Notes under the pieces: generated by a model
Database searches by the model: none
What the model saw: only the letters and a program-made list of their open reading frames with translations
What the model was told of the DNA's origin: nothing
Origin: Aquatica leii
Lineage: Eukaryota > Arthropoda > Insecta > Coleoptera > Lampyridae
Direction: 5' to 3'
DNA length: 64,000 nt
NCBI GenBank assembly: GCA_035610365.1
Contig: CM069433.1
Coordinates: 179,816,882-179,880,881, forward strand
Position numbers and translations under genes: made by a program
In this document: positions 25,523-35,640 of the stretch, piece after piece
Layout of the letters: each line of letters opens with the position of its first letter
Position numbering within the stretch: the stretch's first letter is position 1

Positions 25523-25564
25523 TACTGCTGAAGAGCCCAAAAAGGGCGAAACGACCGTCCAGTG
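25523..25564 (+). ncRNA. Hammerhead ribozyme candidate (minimal type I)
   Basis: All hammerhead core elements occur in order on the plus strand. TACTG is the 5' strand of stem I. CTGAAGA is the core and matches CUGANGA. GCCC, a 5-nt A loop and GGGC make a 4-bp stem II. GAA follows, then AC-GACC-GT (2-bp stem III with a 4-nt loop), C as the nucleotide 5' of the cut, and CAGTG pairing with TACTG (four Watson-Crick pairs plus one G-U). Minimal type I hammerheads with very short stem III are known from Penelope-like elements and retrozymes, and often act as dimers. No coding remnant of such an element is visible in the surrounding 300 bp, so the source is inferred. Confidence 0.72.
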
Positions 25565-25599
25565 TGTTTACTCTAGCGGTATTTTTAAATTCGCATTGA

Positions 25600-26840
25600 C
25601 ATTGTAACCTTACAAAGTTATACGTTGTGACTTTAGCCCGCGGTTTATTCAATATTCCATCTCTATAGTCATTTATACTATAAAATGGCTCTGCCATCAG
25701 TTTTCAATCATGATTGCTGATGATGAATCAATTTGTTATATATTAAGTATTTGTAGTTTTGGTAAAATTAAAAATTTTGAATTAAAATACAAAACGAAAT
25801 GGTTTTTTTTGGGATAATTTTTTTAATTCTTAAATAAAATAACTAAAAAAAAAGTTCGCAAAAATTTTCAACTAAATTGATTTAGTTGGTTGTGTAGTTT
25901 CATAGTTAGGTGGTAATTTGGTTATATTTTAGAAAATATGTGTTATAAAAAATTTTTTTTAAGTTCTTACCATTAAATCAATCTGCCTCTTAAGCGGGGT
26001 AGATTCATACACTTAAGAACAGGTAGTTTTAATTAAAAAAAATGATTACTTACTGTTTAAGAAAAAAACAAAATGTAGAGTTTAAACCTGAATTAAACAA
26101 AAACAAAGTTCGACACTTAAAAATCTTAACATTAAAATAACTGCATAATGTTATAAACATTAGTTTTAAAACTGACAAGTGATGCCATTTTGCTGGTACC
26201 TTTGAAAACGGTTGGAGCAGAAAGTTTTAAGACCATGTCAAATACACTAACAAATACATCATCGCTTTGATTGGAATAAACGAATTTTCCAGACGTCGCA
26301 CAATAGGACGGGACGTTAAAAAGCTGGCAGAAACCCAAAAAATGAAACTGCCCGCCGACACCTAAAAACTAACAAAAATTGTAGGAGACATATAACTAGT
26401 TTTCTACTTGAGCCTTTACAACTATAGGATTTCATCTACTGTCTTAACACGTGGGCAATTTAGTCACAATTGAGTTCTAGTGCAGTAATGGCCAAACCAG
26501 CGATACATTCTACAGTATTTTTCTAATTGTTATAGTGGTTTTTTATTGAAACAGAAATATAGATGACAAAGCTACAGGTATATACAAAATAAAATCTAGA
26601 AAAATTAGATGTTTTAATTCAAGAAAAACGGAAAAAAATTATTTATGGAGGTACAACAGTTTCTAGTAAAAACTGAAATTGTACAATCAATTCAAAAGTG
26701 TTATCCCCTGTTGTTCTCATTTTTTTTGCAAATTTATTTAGTTTATACATCCCCCTATAGTATTCTAAAATGAATTGTAGCTACTTTTTGCTACCTTTGG
26801 AAAAAAATTTAGTTTTATACGGCTGTATATGTAGAAGATT
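25600..26840. other. AT-rich region with pogo-end-like relic
   Basis: Mostly AT-rich. Near 25975-26010 two inward-pointing pogo-style ends abut: AAATCAATCTGCCTC followed by GCGGGGTAGATTCATAC, suggesting remnants of small pogo-related elements. A 68-codon minus-strand ORF at 26132-26338, with a GC-richer start, matches no family I recognise. Confidence 0.4.
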
Positions 26841-26847
26841 AATAAGG

Positions 26848-27124
26848 AAAGAAAACGAATTCTTTTTTCCCATTTGAAGAAAAGCAGCTATTTTTTAATA
26901 AATATAATTTAATAAACGTTTTGTTTTCTGAGTTTGCTACATTTTTAAAAATACATTTTGACAATAACATTTCGCTAACTAGATTAGCTTCTTCAGATTA
27001 TTTAAAAATGTTATGAATCTTTAGATTAGATACAAATCTAGAAAAAAAAACTCTTTGTGGTAACTTATAAATTAAAAAACAAGGACTGCTTTTCTTCAAA
27101 TGGGAAAAAAATTGTTTTCTTTTT
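26848..27124. repeat. Foldback/MITE-like element
   Basis: Two arms of about 38 bp, at 26848-26888 and 27086-27124, are near-perfect reverse complements sharing CCCATTTGAAGAAAAGCAG. They enclose about 200 bp of AT-rich noncoding DNA. This is the structure of a small non-autonomous inverted-repeat element. No target duplication was confirmed and the parent family is unknown. Confidence 0.6.
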
Positions 27125-27139
27125 TTTATATTATTTATC

Positions 27140-27166
27140 GACATAAGTGTACTAATTACCGTTCAA
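27140..27166 (+). repeat. Direct repeat left of pogo tail A
   Basis: A 27-bp block containing TAAGTGTACTAATTACCG recurs at 27701-27727 with one mismatch, in the same orientation, bracketing pogo tail A. It could mark an insertion boundary or a short tandem duplication. Confidence 0.6.
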
Positions 27167-27217
27167 GATTTTGAAATAGATAGCAATTAAACCAAATTCT
27201 TAATTTTTTTTAGTTTT

Positions 27218-27690
27218 TTCAAATTTTTTTTATCTTTATTTCTCATTTTGTTTCACATACTAACTCAAATCAACACTTGTTTTAATTTTTTTTGTGTCTT
27301 GCAATATATTTTTTTAATTTTTCCTTTAGATTTTGTTTATTTACCATCCAATAAAATTATTTACACTAAATTTATCCAAAAATCTGCGCGTTTAGTTGAT
27401 GCCAGCTTTTCATACCTTCTGGCCTATAGTGCGTCGTTTCATGGTTTTTTTAGTCTCAAACTTAACTAATACAAAATCTCCATCCATAAGATATTCAGAA
27501 TCAATATTTGGAACTATTTAATTGTTGGAACTTTCATCATTTGAAAAACCGAGGTCTGATGTCGATGATAAATCTTTAGTATTAAAATCACTGCAACTGG
27601 TATTTGAAACATTTTCCACATTCTGCAGTTTTAGTGGCTTTTTAGAGACTTTACATTTTTTACTTTTTTCCCTAAATCGTGCAGTCATCT
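27218..27690 (-). mobile_element. pogo/Tigger 3' tail copy A
   Basis: The block matches 29520-29955 over about 450 bp in the same orientation, at roughly nine in ten positions by eye. Both encode on the minus strand the C-terminal tail of a pogo-type transposase, rich in Ser, Lys and acidic residues and ending in a D-G-D-F-V segment, plus the 3' noncoding part. No catalytic domain accompanies copy A, so it is a truncated copy or a segmental duplicate of the element at 29520-31350. Confidence 0.75.
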
Positions 27691-27700
27691 ACGTTCAAAT

Positions 27701-27727
27701 GACGTAAGTGTACTAATTACCGTTCAA
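27701..27727 (+). repeat. Direct repeat right of pogo tail A
   Basis: Partner of the block at 27140-27166, with 26 of 27 positions identical. Together they enclose 534 bp that consists largely of pogo tail A. Confidence 0.6.
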
Positions 27728-27786
27728 TTTGTTTAGGATCAGGATTGAATGAGTTATTTTTGACCTGAAGGAGATTATTTGATATA

Positions 27787-29475
27787 ATGGAGGAATGTAA
27801 TAATGAAACAATCAACGAAAAGTTAAAATATTTAACCAATTAAATAATAATACGGACAGCATGTCCTGATGAGCATCTGCGAGAACTAAAAAAAAGATTG
27901 GTGTATTTTCTTTGAAATTTACGATTAAATGGCAGGTTTGCTGTAGGATTAAAACCAAAAGTATTGAAAAAAATAGTATTTGGTTAGATACAGCTGTATA
28001 ATTTCCAAAAAATAATACTAATAAAGGAGGTCGCCCCACATTAAATTTTGAAAAATCTGCGGAAAGAACGAAAAGGAAAAAAACCGAGCACCTCCGACAA
28101 TTACATTCACCGCAAGAGCTTATATTCGTAGCTCCAATAAGTTTAAGGTCATCAGGCCAAAGTGATGCTGCAAAAATTGTTAAAGAAGCTACATCAATAG
28201 GACCGACAAGTGCAAGAAGATACAGGGTTGCTTTTGCGAAGCAAGCAATTATTAAAGAAGTAGAACCTCTTCCAGTTGAAGAAGCTTTGGCTTTATATAT
28301 AGACGAAAAATTTACAAAATTTCAGTACAATTTAGTACGGGGAAAAGATAAAGCTAAATTTCCTTTGTATATTAAACTTGCAATAGCATGCTATCCTCAT
28401 GGAATTGTCATAAAACCTTCTTCAGCGGAAGTGAAGTTGCAGGATTTGTTGAACCACACTGTTCAGCGACTAGCAATGAGCCAAGAAAGCAATATTAATT
28501 TGAATTATAGAAACGTCCACTTGATATCGAATAGGGGCTTAAATGGTTTCAGTGGTCAAGCGGAGTATAAACAAATTTTCGAGGGTGGTATCGAAAATGA
28601 CGGAAGCATTTTTATAATTTCTATGGTGCCAATTAAATTAATAAGTAGGGATCCCACTTTGACACACAACATTTTGTGGAAAAATTTAATACCGTCCTCG
28701 ACCACATTTTGCAGACCTATTAAATTTAAATTCTGCAAAGAAACTACAGAATTAATAGTCAGAGGTGGCAAATGTAGAAAAACAAATTAAAAAGTTAGTA
28801 CCATCCAGCATAACAATGAATGGCAAGAAACCATTAATAAACCGTAGATTATCGTTAACTATGTTAGATAGAAAGATGTGTAACGCTGTTACTAACACTT
28901 CATCAAAAGACTTTAACGGCATTAAAAAAGTTTTAGCAGCCAAACCAAAAAAGGATGATTATGAATTCGGCTTGTCCATTCTTTAAGGTTAGATCAGATC
29001 CTTTTAGTGCATTCTTAATTTGTCATAAAAGCTTGATTTAAAAAAATGGAAAGCTACAGAAAAAGCCAACAAAAAGAGCGTTCAAGAAAGAAAAGAAAAA
29101 ATACAACGAAGTTTCAAGGAGCAACTTGTGTTGATTGTGGGCAAGCCGAAACCTGGCTTCGGCAGCTCAAACGATGGAAATACTGCCAGCAAATGTATCA
29201 GGAATTTTATAAAATCTGCGGAAATTACGTAAATAGATCCGAATATTATTTACAAATTCTCCAGGTTATTTCTAGTGGGCATAAAATTAACTTGAAGAAA
29301 TTCAGAAACTATTGCTGGGAGACGGCTAACGCATTTATTTCTCTTCATGAATGGTTTGCATTATCACCGAGTATTTACAAAATACTTATCAATGGGCCTA
29401 ACATAATTGCCAATGCTTTAGTGTCTATAGGACAACTAAACGAAGAGGCACAAGAGTCCCGCAATAAAGATTAAG
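27787..29475 (+). pseudogene. Transib/RAG1-like transposase, decayed
   Basis: Plus-strand remnants match in order a RAG1-like (Transib-type) transposase family common in invertebrates. An N-terminal region has G-G-R-P-T-L-N-F-E and T-K-R-K-K-T-E-H-L-R (about 28025-28110). The 167-codon open piece at 28287-28790 has S-A-E-V-K-L-Q-D-L-L-N-H-T, GFSGQAEYKQ, and FCRPIKFKF. Next come MLDRKMCN (28860-28890) and S-S-K-D-F-N, then the C-terminal part at 29046-29474 with I-L-Q-V-I-S-S-G and GQLNEEAQESRNKD. By comparison with RAG1, these blocks carry the three acidic catalytic positions. The first seems replaced by Asn (G-L-N-G) and the cysteine motif after the second is missing. Several frameshifts are present. 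No CAC-type TIR was found. Family membership is from memory of motifs, not a search. Confidence 0.65.
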
Positions 29476-29519
29476 AAATATACACGAAACAACACTAGGA
29501 AATCTGAAGTAGATAGAAT

Positions 29520-31350
29520 TTTTGTATCTTTATTTCTCATTTTGTTACACATACTAACTCTAATGAACACATTTTTTTGTGTCTTGCAATATATTTTTTA
29601 AAATTTCTCCTTTAGATTTTGTTTATTTACCATCCAATAAAATTATTTACACTAAATTTATCTAAAAATTTCTGCGCGTTTAGTTGATTGCCAGCTTTTC
29701 ATACCTCCTGGCCCATAATGCGTCGTTTCACGGTTTTTTTAGTTTCAAGCTTAACAAAATCTCCATCTTTAAGATATTCAGAATCAAATTTGGCAACTAT
29801 TTCATTGTTGGAACTTTCATCATTTGAAAAACCAAGGTCTGATGCTGATGAGAAACCTTTAGTATTAAAGTCACTGCAACTGCTATTTGAAACACTTTCC
29901 ACATTCTGCAGTTTTAGTGACTTTTTACATTTTTTACTTTCTTTGCTAAATCGTAATGGCATTCATGCAGTTTTTAACTACGTTGCATTGTCTTTGCTTT
30001 TTTGCATATTCTTTCTGGATTTTTATATTTGACAAGCGCCAAAGCATTTTTTCTCTGGGTCTATCAGTATATATTCTAAACTTTTCCTTTTTTTTTCAAC
30101 GCCAATCGTACGAGTTTGCTAGTGGCCTCACAGCTTCAAGGATTATGATTTTTTAGATGCATTGGATGTAGAAGGTTGCGAGTTAATTGATATATTCGTG
30201 ATTATTGATAATACAGATACGTGTCTTAGTTCAGATTCAGAATCGTCTGCTGGTGGTATTAGGTGTTTAAATTCTGGTTCAGAGCTGGTAGATAGCTGGT
30301 CTGGAACAACTCTATCTAATTGTTAATAAGTCTACTCATTATTATATACATTGCAAGGTGCAAAATCATCATTCGAAAAATCCAACTTGTTAAAAAACCA
30401 AATTCCAGGATTTGAAAAGGCCGCTATAATATTCTCTCCTGTAAATGATTCTTGCCTAACCAGATATATCATATATGGATAGAAATGTTCCTGTGTCATT
30501 TATGTGCCAGTTATTAAATGCCACTTCGAGTTTGGCTTTGAATGGAGAAAAGACTGCATCTAAGGATTGTAGCTTGTGCGATGTGTGAAAATTTATCGAC
30601 CCAGCTCTAGATGATAAACTCAGACTTCCTTTTAAAATAAACTTTTGGAAATACGAAAACAGGAGGAATTGCGTTTCCAGTAGCTGGTATAATTCCACCA
30701 AATTTAAATAGTTCCCCTCTCTCAGCAGAAACTAGCTGACACCCTTGGCGCTGTGTTTTTGACGCTAGCACCTTAGGAGTGTTAAGCACGGTTATAACTC
30801 CTGTCTCGTCAAAATTAATAATCCGGTCAGCAGTTAAAACATACTTTTCCAAAAGTTTTTCAAGATTTATGTAAATTTCTTCTACAGCGGTTTTATTTAA
30901 AAAAAAAATATCTAACGACACTTGTATTTTCTGGTTTTCTTAAGCTTATGTTCTTATTTCTATTCCAAATTCCAGTTACCCAGTCCATACCTACACATTT
31001 TGTAGTATTCCATGACTCAGTACAACGGCATATCAGCTTCTTGGCTCACTTGAAGGCAAGTTGTCGTACTTGTATAAGGGTTAAACCATAATGCATTTTA
31101 CTACACTACATAATCTAGTCGTTTACCAAATGTTTTTGGTCTTTATTGAAAACTTATTGAAAGTATTGGGGAAAAAATTCATGTTTTTTTCCGTCTGGCA
31201 GTAATCTTCTCTTCTTTTCTATTCTATGTTGCAGCTTTCAAATTATATTTATCTGCTGATTTCCTAATCGATAACTTCATTTATCGCCGAGCTGACAGTT
31301 GCTTTATTAACATTAATCTTGTCAGTTTTTTTCATGTAAGATCAAACCAT
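29520..31350 (-). mobile_element. pogo/Tigger-like transposon B, dead
   Basis: Minus-strand transposase remnants. HTH-like N-terminal sequence lies near 31250-31340. SLRKPENTS of the CENP-B-like domain lies near 30920-30950. The DDE_1 core at 30607-30921 has R-I-I-NFDETGVITVL, Q-L-V-S-A-E-R-G and I-P-P-V-F-V-F-P. H-K-L-Q-S-L-D-A-V-F-S-P-F near 30540-30580 comes next, then G-I-W-F-F-N-K-L-D-F near 30360-30410 and a Ser/acidic tail at 29699-29962. Part of the core between the V-F-P and Q-S-L-D motifs, where the second catalytic Asp would sit, is missing. Several frameshifts are present. Its last 450 bp also occur at 27218-27690. A GAGGTAGATTGATAC block near 31358 may be part of an element end. 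Confidence 0.8.
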
Positions 31351-32789
31351 TATATCACGAGGTAGATTGATACTCAATCAGGGGTACAATCATACGCAAC
31401 AAAATGCCTCAAAAAACGTACTAATATGCCCCACGCCTCCATTTTACTTACTTACTCGTAATATGTACTTGGTGCGCATATTATAAAAGATGTATGACAA
31501 TTAGAGTATAAAAACCATATCTTACCTGTAAATCTTTATAGAAAATGGTGATAATAAAAAATAGAGCAGTACTAAACAATTTCAAGTGTAACGAAAAAAT
31601 TACTCATGCCGAACTAACACGATCCTCCGTAGTCCTATTACTTTAGATGTAAGTTGTCACTTAATCTTTCGCTTGGTGAACCTGTTTCTTTTCCTTAAAA
31701 CGGATTTATTTCTTGACTTTCTGACAACTTTGGTTGCCTCATTATTTCTATATGTGCATTCTATTCTCATTTTGTGTTGTATGTCCATTCTGCAATATTT
31801 TTTATATTACATAGAGGAGAGTGAGACAAAGTGACACGCAAGGCAAAACGACATACCGACTGTTTCTCGGCGCTTTCTCGAGGAATTTATTTTTTGTGCG
31901 TGACAACACTGCAACTGTAGTATTCACCGTGCCATGAGTCACATTAAAAACGTTAGAAGTGCTTTCTGTAATGTGTTAAAAAAATACGTTTCAAGATCAA
32001 TGGTAAGTCAAAAATTGCCATACTAATTTTGCTAGCAAACTATCTCTTTGTTGTGTGCAAGGCCTATTATTGATATCTTTTAATCGCCGCTACATACAAC
32101 CACCTGCTTAAATATTTAACCTGCAAGTTGATAGTTTCGTGTCTGCAACGCATTGTGGCAAAATAACACATGAGGTATGTCATTTTGCTTTAGATAAATA
32201 CAGAATTTGGTGTCTAGCCTTGGGTACGTTAATCCCATACCTTTTTGCTTCAGATAGTGTCTATTTACAAGAAATCGAATCGATAATTCTGGTGGAGTGA
32301 CGAACAGAATTAGAATAGAAGCGGTAAATGATAAGAGGATGGCTTGGAAAAAAACATCTATTACGATCAATATACCTCAAGCAACATTGCGGAGACGCAA
32401 CAAAAAAAAAATATTCCTGTCCGCGATGTAACAAAATGTCTCGGCCGCTGCCCAATTCTTTAATAGACCACAGAATTATTTCAAAAAGTTGGAAGTAACA
32501 ATTCAAACTAATAATAAACAAGCAACAATGATTTTAAACTAACCTCACAACTGTACAAAAGTTTCAAAAGATAATCGCCAGAAGAGGAAAAAACAAGTTG
32601 CCGCAATAACTAGTGAGGAAAAGAGTCTGCATACTACAGGTGTTGTGTATAAGCAACGGTAGAATTTTTATTCCATTAGTTGTGATTTTTCTAAGAAAAA
32701 AATGAATCAAGATTTATATAATGGCGCTCCACCAGGTACAGTTCCATTATTTAATGAACCCAGTAAACACGGATTGAAACTGTTACAGT

Positions 32790-34045
32790 CACAAAATTAA
32801 AACAATTGTTTCATTACGTTGTTTCGTGTTTGTTACAAATCGGAACTCTTTCAGTTTATTCACTGTCAGTTACATGTAAATGATATATAAATGGAACTAA
32901 TCAGTTTTAAACCGTTTCAATACTTGCAATTTTTATCCCATAATCAGCAACCGTCTAAAAACGGATTTATTAAAACCGAATATTTTTTGAATAACTAGAA
33001 TTGGTTAAAGATCGATTAAATAAGATTGAATTATTTTCAAAACAGTGGAATCGTTCTAGGAAAAACGAATACTTTGTGATTAGTCAGCATTAGTCCTTGC
33101 TATATTTTTGATTACTGTCGTCAACGCTTGCGCTGCAAATTGATATCTTTTCACTTGTTCGGTTGTAGTTTGATAAGTGATGCTGTGTGTACAATTACAA
33201 AATGGAACAATAAACGGTAAGTCGAAACATTTTATTATAATCCATAAATCTAATCAATATTATTATCATTTCTGTTCTTTATGTATCATGTTTTAATTTG
33301 TATTTAAAAAATGTAAATTAACACACATGGTTGCGTTAAGGTAGATTATTGCGTAAATCTGATGATACTTTAGGATTTATAATTACAGTTCAATTCTTCA
33401 AGTTTTCTATACGATTATGTACAGCTAAAGGTATTCACAGTGTTTTTATAACTTTCTAATGATTGCTAAAGTGATATTTATATTAAGTTCGTGTTGTTTT
33501 TGATTAAAAAAATGTAATTAATTTTGTGTAACTCTATGATTATGTATGTATATAAATGAAATATTTATTTCTATGTTACAGATGCGGTTAAAAGTTGCTA
33601 CCCAACAGTAACTGATGCAGTTTTAGAGGCTTCCGTGAAAAGACCACATCTAGGAAAGTTGCAATATGTAAAAAACTCAATGTGATATTGTATTTAAAAA
33701 TATTTATTGTGCAATAAAATTTGAAACGTGCATTCGAAAATGTATTATTATATTATTGAAAGAATTGTTTTAGTTCATTATTGAAACAAAAAAATCATAC
33801 ATGTATCGATCATTTAGTATCAGTTCAAGAACGAAGCTTTTAAAACGTAAACCGAATGCAACATTTAGTTTGCAACAGATTTGAATTTAAAATACCGAAA
33901 CTATACTGATTCAAATAAGTGAAACAGCGATGGACTTATAGCTATTTTATTGCAGTTAGGTTTCTTTTATGTTTGAAACAAGAGTGAATCATAAATTTTT
34001 TGTTTTGAAACTGTTACTAAACATTATCAATTTTGTGTTTACTGG
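32790..34045. mobile_element. Unclassified insert inside pogo C
   Basis: The pogo coding sequence is interrupted after the NGAPPGTVP block and resumes at ITKDLFFKW, so about 1.25 kb between them is an insertion. Its ends are loosely inverted: CAGTCACAAAATT on the left against CAGTAAACACAAAATT read inward from the right. TTGAAACTGTTAC occurs in direct orientation next to both edges (about 32775 and 34005). No transposase motif is recognisable inside. The insert carries a possible two-exon small ORF with splice and polyadenylation signals. Confidence 0.5.
33180..33685 (+). CDS. Possible small two-exon gene inside the insert
   Basis: An ATG at 33180 opens a frame to 33216, where ACG|GTAAGT is a good donor. 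A pyrimidine-rich TTATTTCTATGTTACAG acceptor ends at 33581. The same frame continues from 33582 and stops at 33683-33685, giving 46 residues that end L-Q-Y-V-K-N-S-M. AATAAA follows at 33713-33718, about 28 bp after the stop. The agreement of donor, acceptor, phase and polyadenylation signal is suggestive. However, the product is short, no domain is recognised, and chance cannot be excluded. It might be the last exons of the gene of the inserted element, with upstream exons unseen. Confidence 0.22.
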
Positions 34046-34590
34046 GAATCAGCATATATTACTAAAGATCTCTTCTTCAAATGGATTAAACACTTTGTAA
34101 ATTATCTTGAAACTTGAAATCTCTTGAATTTGCTAAGAAAAACCACGTCAAACTATTTTGCCTACCAGCTCATTGTACCTGCTAACTTTAGCGTCTAGAC
34201 GTCGTTTAGCAATCAACCCAAGTTACGACATGGTTGAAGGCACATCCAAAAAGAACTGTCTCAATATACCAAATAGCTTCATTATTTACAAGAACCTACA
34301 ATAAAACCACGGCCAGAATAGCTCTTAGTGGATTTCAGGCAACCGACATTTTTCCATTCATCGGCAATATCTTTCCTGATTATTTACCAAGTGCTGCAAC
34401 AGATATCCTTGGATAATATCATAAACAAACAACTGTCAAAAAATTAGAAAAAAACGCACACTTACCTATTAAATTGCGATGCTGTTGCTTCAACTTCTAG
34501 TAATGTATCTTTAAAAGCTCATATCAAAAATGAGAAAACTGATAAGCTTATATTACTAAACGAATTTTCTCCAATTCCGGTAGCAAGTAT

Positions 34591-34591
<1 letters not shown>

Positions 34592-34627
<36 letters not shown>
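34592..34627 (+). repeat. (ATC)n microsatellite
   Basis: About twelve ATC units in a row, lying in the C-terminal reading frame of pogo C, where they would code for serine. Confidence 0.9.
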
Positions 34628-34854
34628 AGAAGAGAAATACGTACCAAAGTGTTCTTACCGAAAGGTAATTTTTAAATGACCTACAAGAAAAGAAGGGCGA
34701 AACAAAAAAGAAAGAAAGAAAAAAAGTGAGAGGGCTAGAGTTAAAAGACGTATTGGTATATATTTCTCCGATGATGAACCAACATTCGATAATGATAATA
34801 CTGACTTCCCGAGACTAATGAATCTAATTCTATTGTGTCAGGTCTGTATGTATT

Positions 34855-35640
34855 CTGCCATATGGTATTGTTTAAACATCCTGCAATTTTTTTAGCTTTC
34901 ATGAATTGCTGGGATACTTCATTTTTTGTATCTCTGAAGCTTGATAATTTAACTTTTAGGTACCTAAATGGCAGTACAGTTTAATTATGTTTTGATCACT
35001 TCCAGTTTACATCAAATAACTTCATTCCATGTCATGAATTTAGTTTTATGAGCGGCTAAACTCATGTCAAATTGTTTTGCTGCTAATTAAACAGGTGTAG
35101 GTTTCTTTGTAACTTACGTCTGTTGTTTCTGCAAAAATTACGGCGTCAACGTAACATAATATTACAAATTCTTGATTGCCCATTCTATAACCGTTACTGG
35201 TCTTAACTTTTTTAATGATTTCGTCCATTACAATATTGGATATGAGCGGACTCAGTGATTCTCCTTATCGATATCTGCTATTTACAGGTATTTTATTTGT
35301 ACATCTTTTATTTATTCGTGCTTGTATGCTGTTTTTGAAGTAGATATATTATCGATGGTTTTAACATGGTTTGTCAGTATTCCTCTATTATGAAATAGAT
35401 TTATAACGTTCTACAGATGGACTTTGTCAAAGGCTTTTTGTAGGTCGATAAAACATAGGAATGCAGACTTGGCTTGTTATATTCTATGGACTTTTTTGCA
35501 ATTTTTCTCATCACAAAAACGGCATCGGTGCAAGATCTTCCTGTTCTAAAGCTTAATTGCTCGTCAGCTATTCTAATAAGATAATTGGTTTTAGTGGTGA
35601 CTACTTTGGGTGTCAGCTTGAGCATAGTGTCCAGGAGGTT
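34855..35640 (-). mobile_element. RTE-clade LINE fragment 1
   Basis: Minus-strand RT remnants begin with E-Q-L-S-F-R-T-G-R-S-C-T-D-A (about 35520-35560) and continue through S-L-S-P-L-I-S-N-I-V-M-D (about 35225-35265), I-L-C-Y-V-D-A near 35150 and K-K-I-A-G-C-L-N-N-T-I-W near 34860-34900. The order and phrases match the RTE-like RT seen in better shape at 61228-62635. The second Asp of the YxDD box is replaced and the frame shifts several times. No endonuclease or tail is present. It abuts the C-terminal end of pogo C, which it may have truncated. Confidence 0.75.

Larger units (their letters stand above)
31812..34840 (+). mobile_element. pogo/Tigger-like transposon C, split by an insert
   Basis: A plus-strand pogo element. 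It starts with a GAGGAGAGTGAGACAAAGTG block (about 31814) and continues with an HTH_psq segment containing INIPQATLRRR (about 32368-32400). DDE parts follow on both sides of an insert: NGAPPGTVP before it (about 32724-32750) and ITKDLFFKWIKHFVNY after it (about 34058-34105). A-L-S-G-F-Q-A-T-D-I-F-P-F lies near 34320-34358, then a poly-Ser stretch encoded by an ATC repeat (34592-34627) and a basic/acidic tail to about 34840. There the RTE fragment starts and the right end is lost. Frames shift several times. The insert occupies about 32790-34045. Confidence 0.75.

Noticed and set aside
26132-26338. 68-codon minus-strand ORF in GC-richer sequence
   Set aside because: No family recognised, no supporting splice or regulatory context, and the length is compatible with chance.
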